64,000 bases of DNA from a bacterium (GTDB lineage: Bacteria > Vulcanimicrobiota > Xenobia > Xenobiales > JADMJV01). The translations under genes and the position numbers were made by a program. Below are positions 59,063-64,000 of this stretch, one piece after another. The notes under the pieces are model-generated. The model was not told where the DNA came from, did no database searches, and saw nothing but the letters and a program-made list of their open reading frames with translations. Each line of letters begins with the position of its first letter. The stretch's first letter is position 1. The stretch covers positions 128,200 through 192,199 of the forward strand of contig JADMJV010000012.1 of the NCBI GenBank assembly GCA_018780265.1, read 5' to 3'.

Positions 59063-60793
59063 TCAGGGCTTAAACAGAAATCCGTCGGCCTGCTGGGTCT
59101 CGGCCGGGCTGAAGTCAATCCAGCCCCTCTCCACATTGACCTTGTCCAGTTTGACGCGGACCTTGTCGCCCTCTTCAACCTTGGGGCCACTGAACTTGCC
59201 CATCACGGGGGGCTCGGCCAGCTTGACAAAGGTGGTCCGATCATCGCTGCGGGCCACCACGCCGTCAAAGCTCTGACCCACCAGCGGCTCCATCAATTTG
59301 GCCGAGGCCGAACGATGCACCATGCGCTCCACACCGGCGATCTCTTTCTCCTGAGCGGTGAAATGGGTGGCCAGTTCTTCCAATTCGGTCGGGCTGTAGG
59401 GGCAGGCCTGGCCGTTGGCAGCCGCTTTCTCAATGCGCTGATTGACCAGGTCTGGGGCGCGCCGGTTGGGGGCGGTGGTGTGGCCATAGTCCTGCACGGC
59501 CAGACAGAAGTGACCCTCGATGGGCTCGCCAGGAATGCTCACCACATACTCGCCCCGGCCTACCAGGCGCACAACCTTGTTGCACAACGCCTCGTAGGTG
59601 TCGGGTTCGGCCGCCTTGCGGGACTCCAGAAACCGGTTGAGCTCCTTGGCGTTGGCCGAGGAGGGCAGATTGTATTCAAAACCTTTGGCCAGCTCGACAA
59701 TCCTGTCCCATTTCTCGGGGGTCTTGACGATGCGTCGCATGGTGGGCATGCCGGCGCTCTCCAGCACCTGCATCGAAGCCATGTTGGCTGCCATCATCCC
59801 ATATTTGACCAGATCCTTGGCGCGGTTCTGCTCATCGACTTTCATGCCGATCACTTCGCCGTTCTCCATCTTGGCCTTGACTTCAGAACTTTCAATATCC
59901 AGTGAACCCTTGGCGTAAAAGCTGGCCCGCAGTCGCTGAGAAGCCTCGTCCTGCAATCGAATCTGCTCGGCGATGAGCGGATTCTCCAACTGCGGCGGCC
60001 GAGCCCCCTTCCCGTCGGTGAGCCACTCGTTGACGCTCTCGTAAGCCATTTTGGCGTGGTTGTGAATGTAGGCCTGGTAAACCTTGGGTTCCACCATTTC
60101 GCCTTCGGGAGTGACTTGATACTCCTTGACCATGGCCAAACGGTCCTGATCGCCGTTGAGGGAAGTGTAATCGGTCGAGAACTTCTCGGCGATCATGGGG
60201 AAAATCTTATCGTCCGTGTAGACCGTCGCGCTGTTGTGCATGGCCTGGCGGTCGCTGGCCGACCCCTTGGTCACCAAACAATCCACGTCAGCAATGGCCA
60301 CCATTACGCGAATGTTGCCGTTGGGGAGACGCTCGGCAAACTCGCACTGGTCGATGTCCTTCGATTCGTTCATCAGCTTGAGGGTGACGGGATTGAGTTC
60401 GCCATTGTCCACCGAAACCATGGGCAGGTGGCGCAGGTCGACGATGCCATCCTGAATTTCGCCCGGTCCCTGGGCGGCGGCCACCTCTCGCAAAAGTCCG
60501 CTGGGGAAACCCACCAGCAGTCCGGCCTTGGCCATGGTGCGGTCGGCGATCACTTTCAGGTCCGAGGTGGGCGAGGTGTCTTCCAGAATCTTGGCCAGCA
60601 TCTCGGCGTTCTCGCCGCCGTCCTTGATGCCCAGATCTTCGCGTGCCTGCATCTTCTGGCCAAAATCAGCCAGCTGAGACTTCCAATCGCTGGCCTGAAA
60701 CTTGTCCTGCACCTCCGCCGCTGCCGGACCCGCCTGAGGGCGCGCCTTGACGCTGTACATCGGAGCTTGCTGCTGCTTAATGGACGTGATCAT
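59063..60793 (-). CDS. RNB-domain ribonuclease (RNase II/R family) with altered acid cluster
   Basis: 576 residues from ATG 60793 (AGGAAG nine bases upstream). RNB domain about 120-500: SKDIDQCEFAERL (144-156) where RNase II has EDMDDALF, VAIADVDCLVTKGSASDRQA, and the tail motif DYGHTTAPNRRAPDLVNQR. An S1-like beta-barrel ends the protein (FDGVVARSDDRTTFV, GDKVRVKLDKVN). Of the four metal-binding Asp, the first and last appear replaced (Leu, Gln), while the central two, including the counterpart of the essential Asp209 of RNase II, remain. Leader MITSIKQQQAPMYSVK is of the shared type. Overlaps the metallophosphatase gene by 17 bp. Confidence 0.82.
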   Translation of the reverse strand: MITSIKQQQAPMYSVKARPQAGPAAAEVQDKFQASDWKSQLADFGQKMQAREDLGIKDGGENAEMLAKILEDTSPTSDLKVIADRTMAKAGLLVGFPSGLLREVAAAQGPGEIQDGIVDLRHLPMVSVDNGELNPVTLKLMNESKDIDQCEFAERLPNGNIRVMVAIADVDCLVTKGSASDRQAMHNSATVYTDDKIFPMIAEKFSTDYTSLNGDQDRLAMVKEYQVTPEGEMVEPKVYQAYIHNHAKMAYESVNEWLTDGKGARPPQLENPLIAEQIRLQDEASQRLRASFYAKGSLDIESSEVKAKMENGEVIGMKVDEQNRAKDLVKYGMMAANMASMQVLESAGMPTMRRIVKTPEKWDRIVELAKGFEYNLPSSANAKELNRFLESRKAAEPDTYEALCNKVVRLVGRGEYVVSIPGEPIEGHFCLAVQDYGHTTAPNRRAPDLVNQRIEKAAANGQACPYSPTELEELATHFTAQEKEIAGVERMVHRSASAKLMEPLVGQSFDGVVARSDDRTTFVKLAEPPVMGKFSGPKVEEGDKVRVKLDKVNVERGWIDFSPAETQQADGFLFKP

Positions 60794-61757
60794 GGTCTTC
60801 GCTTCCTGTTCCCTGGGTTTTGTACCATTGCGATAGTTGAGAAAAACTGTTCAAGCGCAGCGCATCGCGGCTGGATTTCTTCTCCGGCATGGAGGCGCGC
60901 TCTAGCTGAGGTGCGTTGCGCACGATCTCCTCGGCCTGAGCGTCAAAAGGAGCATTGGCGTCAACCGGGTGAGTGGTGACCTCCACCTTCATCAGCTTGC
61001 GGCTCTCAGGTGAGAAAAAAAGATCGATCTGATTGATGGTCTGACCATAGGCACCGCCCTCGGAAACGTAGGCCTTGCTGCCATCGGCCCGTTCCAGTTG
61101 GGTGGTCTGCAATTTGTGGTCGTGGGCGGCCAGGGTGACATCCACTCCGGGCGTATCCTCGGTGTGACGAATCATTTCGTTCAAATTCTCGTGACCCAGC
61201 ACCACCACGGCGTCCGACTGTTTGTCCAGCTCCGGAACCATGGCCGCCAAAGTGTCTTCGATGGGGGCCACGCTCAACCCGGCGCCAGCCGCCGGATGAA
61301 CCCGTGAACTCAAGTCCCGAGTAACCACGCCAATCAAAGCGATGTTAAAGCCGGCCAGCTGCTTGATAGTAAAGGGCTTCACGCCCTCGAGCGGCTGACC
61401 TTGGGCCGTCACGTTGGCACACAAAACCTCGCCTTGAAAGGGCTTGATCAGACCATTGCGCAGGCTGGCGTAGTCGCCTTGGGGGTCTTCAAATTCGTGA
61501 TTGCCCAGGGCCAGCACATCCACCTGGGCCCGGTCGAACAGTTGGGCGATGGGGGCGAAGGCTTGCGGTCCGGGTTTCTTGTTGTCGCCGGCCACATCTC
61601 CCACGTTGACAGTCAGCGAGCCGGGATGGTCGGCCTTGAGTTGACGCAACTTACCCACCAGACGGGCCGCTCCGCCACTGCCATCGGGGAAAGGGTTCAG
61701 GCGACGATGAAAATCGTTGAAGGCGAAGAGAGTGACTTTGTGCAGGCCGTTGTCCAC
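60777..61757 (-). CDS. 5'-nucleotidase-like metallophosphatase
   Basis: 326 residues from GTG 61757. Calcineurin-like metallophosphoesterase with FNDFHRR (D15, H17), NVGDVAGDN (51-59), LGNHEFE (GNHE 85-88), VLGHEN and AAHDHK supplying the usual seven ligands. Resembles the catalytic half of 5'-nucleotidase/UshA-type proteins, but lacks their signal peptide and C-terminal domain, so it may act in the cytoplasm. The C-terminus is charged and ends HDHVH. Starts 9 bp after trmO ends and overlaps the RNB gene, so the three form an operon. Confidence 0.82.
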   Translation of the reverse strand: MDNGLHKVTLFAFNDFHRRLNPFPDGSGGAARLVGKLRQLKADHPGSLTVNVGDVAGDNKKPGPQAFAPIAQLFDRAQVDVLALGNHEFEDPQGDYASLRNGLIKPFQGEVLCANVTAQGQPLEGVKPFTIKQLAGFNIALIGVVTRDLSSRVHPAAGAGLSVAPIEDTLAAMVPELDKQSDAVVVLGHENLNEMIRHTEDTPGVDVTLAAHDHKLQTTQLERADGSKAYVSEGGAYGQTINQIDLFFSPESRKLMKVEVTTHPVDANAPFDAQAEEIVRNAPQLERASMPEKKSSRDALRLNSFSQLSQWYKTQGTGSEDHDHVH

Positions 61758-61766
61758 CTCCGCATT

Positions 61767-62477
61767 CTACAGAACAGACCCTGAAAGATCGCTGATTCGC
61801 TCGATCAGCACCTGTTGCCCACAAATCTGATAAAAGACGCGCCAGGGTCCGCAGACCAGGAGATAGCCGCCAGGCACCCTGAAGGTGCGCCGCGACCTTA
61901 GAGGGTGAGGGTCTACCTGCAATACCGAATAGACGCGTTGGGCAAAATCCGGATGATAGGTGGCCACCACGTAGTCCATCTGGATCTGCGCCTCGGAGGT
62001 CAATTCAACCGCATAGCCGGGCGAGGTCTCCACCTCCTGCAGCCAGCCCTCGCTCTCGTTGGGAAAACAGTCCACCGAGGGCAGATAGGGCTTGATGTCC
62101 AAAATCGGAGTGCCGTCCAAAAGGTCGTGCTGGCCCAGCCATAAGCGGTGCCCTTCTGCGGCCAGCAAGGGCACAGCGCTGATCCCCAAAGGGTTGGGTC
62201 GATGCGGCGAGCGAGTGGCCAGCACGCCCTTGCGCCCAGAGCGCCCTTGAGGCGGCAGCACTTTGGGTCGCCATCCCGGATTCTTGTGAAACCACCACAC
62301 CAGCCAGATTCTCGAAAAGCCGGCCAGATCGGAAACCGCTGCGTCCAAATGGCGCCCTCGCACCAACTCGATGCGCGCACAGGCATCGGCTGGGGCCTGG
62401 CCGGGCTGACGCGGAGCCAGAAAGCGATCGCTGCGCTGACTGTGCAGAAATCCGATGGGCTCCAGTTGCAAATTCAT
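61767..62477 (-). CDS. trmO: tRNA (N6-threonylcarbamoyladenosine-37-N6)-methyltransferase TrmO-like
   Basis: 236 residues from ATG 62477; the frame is open 21 codons earlier but family members start at this strand (MNLQLEPIGFLHS). YaeB/UPF0066 motifs: RSPHRPNPLGISAV and DLLDGTPILDIKPYLP, with FSRIWLVWWFH before them. TrmO methylates the t6A base 37 of tRNA-Thr and others, a non-essential fine tuning of decoding. C-terminal 90 residues follow the normal extension. First gene of the operon with the metallophosphatase and RNB nuclease, two other nucleic-acid or nucleotide enzymes. Confidence 0.9.
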   Translation of the reverse strand: MNLQLEPIGFLHSQRSDRFLAPRQPGQAPADACARIELVRGRHLDAAVSDLAGFSRIWLVWWFHKNPGWRPKVLPPQGRSGRKGVLATRSPHRPNPLGISAVPLLAAEGHRLWLGQHDLLDGTPILDIKPYLPSVDCFPNESEGWLQEVETSPGYAVELTSEAQIQMDYVVATYHPDFAQRVYSVLQVDPHPLRSRRTFRVPGGYLLVCGPWRVFYQICGQQVLIERISDLSGSVL

Positions 62478-62557
62478 CTGGCCAGAGAACTTACCATTCG
62501 GAATAAAGGCGTCCTGCCGGCGACAGGGGCCAGGTTGCATTCATCTGGAGGACTGTC

Positions 62558-63826
62558 ATGAAAACTAAAACCTTACTGTTGTTAAGTTTGCTGAGTGCCG
62601 CCGGTTGGGCCGCCCCCGACGGCAAGTACTCTGAAGTGATTCGCGAAACGGCTTCGATGGTATCCGATGCCTCGGCCCAAAAAATCGCCCGCAGCCACGG
62701 ACTGCAGATCCTCAACGTCACCTGGGAAGACACCGGACGCTACAAGGGCTCTTCGGTGGGCCCCAATATCAGCGACATGACCTTGCAAATCCAGGAAGAG
62801 AATCGGGTCACCTGCCTGCCCGTGATACGCTTTCCCAACTTTGAAGACAAATCGGCCGACCTGCGCCTGGAAAACTTCCATATCCTGGTCGGCAACGAAA
62901 AGGGACGTTTCCTGCGCAAAATCTCCCTGCGCGACTACCTGGACGATTTCCGTGGCAACCTGCACGACCCCAATTCGTGGAAGGGCAACCGCCAATCTCT
63001 GCTGAGCGACCGGGACAGGCACGTACTGGTCAGCGCTCAGGCCTGCTTCCTGCCCATCCCCAAAAAAGGCCAGGCCCAGTTTAATCCAGTCCTCTTCAAC
63101 TACCAGTCCTACAAGGACAATCCGGCCGTGCTCACGCTGGTGTGCACCCGCGAGGGGACCTCGGCCACGGTGATCGACAATACCCGCGACGGATTCACCA
63201 GCGGGCGCGGAGTTTGGGGCCAGCGCCTCTTCTTTAATCAAGACGGGGAACGAGCCAGTTTTACCGGCAAGCGCCTCAGCGACTATGTGGCCGATGGCGG
63301 AGATGGCAACGACCACACCCCCTCGGCCGGCCAGCAGCAGGGGATGAATATGGTCCTGCTGGTGCAGGTCCCCCTGGTGCACAAGCCGATCGCTCGTTTT
63401 GAGGGAATGATGAACTGCGACGCGGCCACGACTTGTAAGGGCGAACGCTCCAGGGCCGGCAGCGACGTGGAGAATGCGGTGGTTGGCCACGGCAAGGTCG
63501 AGGGACCTTTTACCGAGATCGACAACCTGGCCATCGAGCGCGACCCTAAATACCCCATCCGGGTCACCGTGCAGTTTTACAAAGCTACCAGCAACGGTGT
63601 GGTCAATGAAAAAGACCTGGCCGGCATCGCCTCACAGATCAATCAGGTTTACGCAGATGGCGACTACGTGGGCAGCCTGGTTACCGGCGGCGAAAGCGGC
63701 CGGCCTACCGAATTCACCGGCAATAAAGTGCAGCCCAAAGGCTGGTGGGGCCAGTTTTGGAAACAATACGACCAGAAACTCGGCCCCCGATCCATGTTCA
63801 ACTTCTTCCGCGACTTCAACGCCTAG
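62558..63826 (+). CDS. Exported hypothetical protein
   Basis: 422 residues with GGAGG upstream of ATG 62558. Signal peptide MKTKTLLLLSLLSAAGWA. The mature protein alternates strands and short helices. It has segments such as LNVTWEDTGRYKGSSVGPNISDMTL (near 51-75), HVLVSAQACFLPIP, NYQSYKDNPAVLTLVCTREGTSATVIDN, LVQVPLVHKP and MMNCDAATTCKGE. The WEDTGR..GPNISDMT pattern seems familiar from uncharacterised exported proteins of soil bacteria, but I cannot name a family. Four cysteines could pair. The gene is alone, ending at a strong terminator. Confidence 0.6.
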   Translation: MKTKTLLLLSLLSAAGWAAPDGKYSEVIRETASMVSDASAQKIARSHGLQILNVTWEDTGRYKGSSVGPNISDMTLQIQEENRVTCLPVIRFPNFEDKSADLRLENFHILVGNEKGRFLRKISLRDYLDDFRGNLHDPNSWKGNRQSLLSDRDRHVLVSAQACFLPIPKKGQAQFNPVLFNYQSYKDNPAVLTLVCTREGTSATVIDNTRDGFTSGRGVWGQRLFFNQDGERASFTGKRLSDYVADGGDGNDHTPSAGQQQGMNMVLLVQVPLVHKPIARFEGMMNCDAATTCKGERSRAGSDVENAVVGHGKVEGPFTEIDNLAIERDPKYPIRVTVQFYKATSNGVVNEKDLAGIASQINQVYADGDYVGSLVTGGESGRPTEFTGNKVQPKGWWGQFWKQYDQKLGPRSMFNFFRDFNA

Positions 63827-63831
63827 CTAAG

Positions 63832-63862
63832 GGCCGGGGCGCAGGAACCGCCCCGGCCTTTT
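63832..63862 (+). terminator. Rho-independent terminator
   Basis: GGCCGGGGCG (63832-63841), loop CAGGAAC, CGCCCCGGCC (63849-63858), then TTTT. Perfect 10-bp stem, six bases after the stop of the exported-protein gene. Confidence 0.85.
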
Positions 63863-63880
63863 GGAACAGGCCCGATAACT

Positions 63881-64000
63881 ATGGGCGACTGGCACTATCA
63901 AATTCGACGCATCTTGATCCAGACTCCGATCACGGATGTGCAAACGCATCTCTACGACCCTTGCTTTGGCACTCTGGCTCTTTCTGGACTGGACGAGCTG
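63881..64000 (+). CDS. Uronate-isomerase-like amidohydrolase, N-terminal part (cut by window edge)
   Basis: 40 codons are visible: MGDWHYQIRRILIQTPITDVQ, then THLYDPCFGTLALSGLDEL. The TD-Q-THLYDPxFG..L.G.DEL wording is that of glucuronate isomerase-like proteins, where the His-x-His-like metal region lies at this point. The call is a resemblance from memory on a short piece. Confidence 0.5.
   Translation, partial: MGDWHYQIRRILIQTPITDVQTHLYDPCFGTLALSGLDEL

Noticed and set aside
1..64000. CRISPR arrays, tRNA or rRNA genes, prophage or transposon genes
   Set aside because: Gaps between genes are nearly all under 300 bp and none holds regular spacers, cloverleaf-like sequence or integrase/transposase motifs.

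Overview
The window is a compact, GC-rich bacterial chromosome segment carrying about 52 protein genes. I see no rRNA, tRNA, CRISPR array, transposase or phage gene. Genes are tightly packed on both strands. Many neighbours share GTGA, ATGA or TTGA start/stop overlaps, GTG and TTG starts are common, and seven convergent pairs overlap by 4 to 23 bp at their 3' ends. A rod-type cell-wall operon, tandem PilZ and GGDEF/EAL proteins, two membrane Ser/Thr kinases, a SurA-like chaperone and many Sec-signal proteins suggest a free-living, probably diderm, deep-branching uncultured bacterium. A lineage such as Eremiobacterota or Armatimonadota is only a guess; no marker gene here fixes the phylum.

Layout. 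1-19 kb is mostly housekeeping: a DUF4912/GH57 alpha-glucan enzyme, a GT2 glycosyltransferase coupled to argH, a Gfo/Idh/MocA oxidoreductase, trpS, trpD, a class III aminotransferase, a tandem PilZ protein, a vWA protein, engB and an asparaginase-like protein. Three small or unusual putative metallopeptidases or secreted proteins lie among them. 17-27 kb holds two membrane-anchored Ser/Thr kinases around a 1,875-residue helicase-nuclease (transglutaminase-like, DUF4011, SF1 helicase, Vsr-like nuclease, DUF3320). The second kinase and the helicase form an operon preceded by an untranslated region with a strong minus-strand terminator. 27-36 kb has an acyl-CoA dehydrogenase, a GT-C-like membrane protein, then a divergent haem pair: an alpha-dioxygenase-like peroxidase and a catalase-fold protein, each with small companion genes. 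36-47 kb has a degenerate GGDEF/EAL protein, a secreted LolA-like/ankyrin protein coupled to an M48-like TPR peptidase, a BpsA-type branched-polyamine synthase, and a GNAT/UPF0489 operon. 47-52 kb carries a degenerate clostripain-like domain fused to YidD, a SurA-like chaperone and small secreted proteins, with two kinds of hairpin repeat.

52-58.5 kb is the shape operon in the order MreB-like, MreB-MreC fusion, MreD, PBP2, RodA, with translational coupling at nearly every junction. The fusion, with an actin-like domain, one transmembrane helix and a periplasmic MreC domain in one chain, is the most striking item in the window. The two actin-like domains have lost different parts of the ATPase site. 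58.5-64 kb ends with a small membrane protein, an operon trmO-metallophosphatase-RNB nuclease, a secreted protein with a clear terminator, and the start of a uronate-isomerase-like gene.

Main candidates for new biology are the MreB-MreC fusion with its split ATPase signature, the C11-like/YidD fusion, the divergent alpha-dioxygenase-like/catalase-like pair, the kinase-helicase-nuclease operon with a terminator in its leader, an interspersed hairpin repeat found right after two stop codons, and a recurring uncharged Q/P/S/N-rich N-terminal leader on otherwise unrelated proteins.
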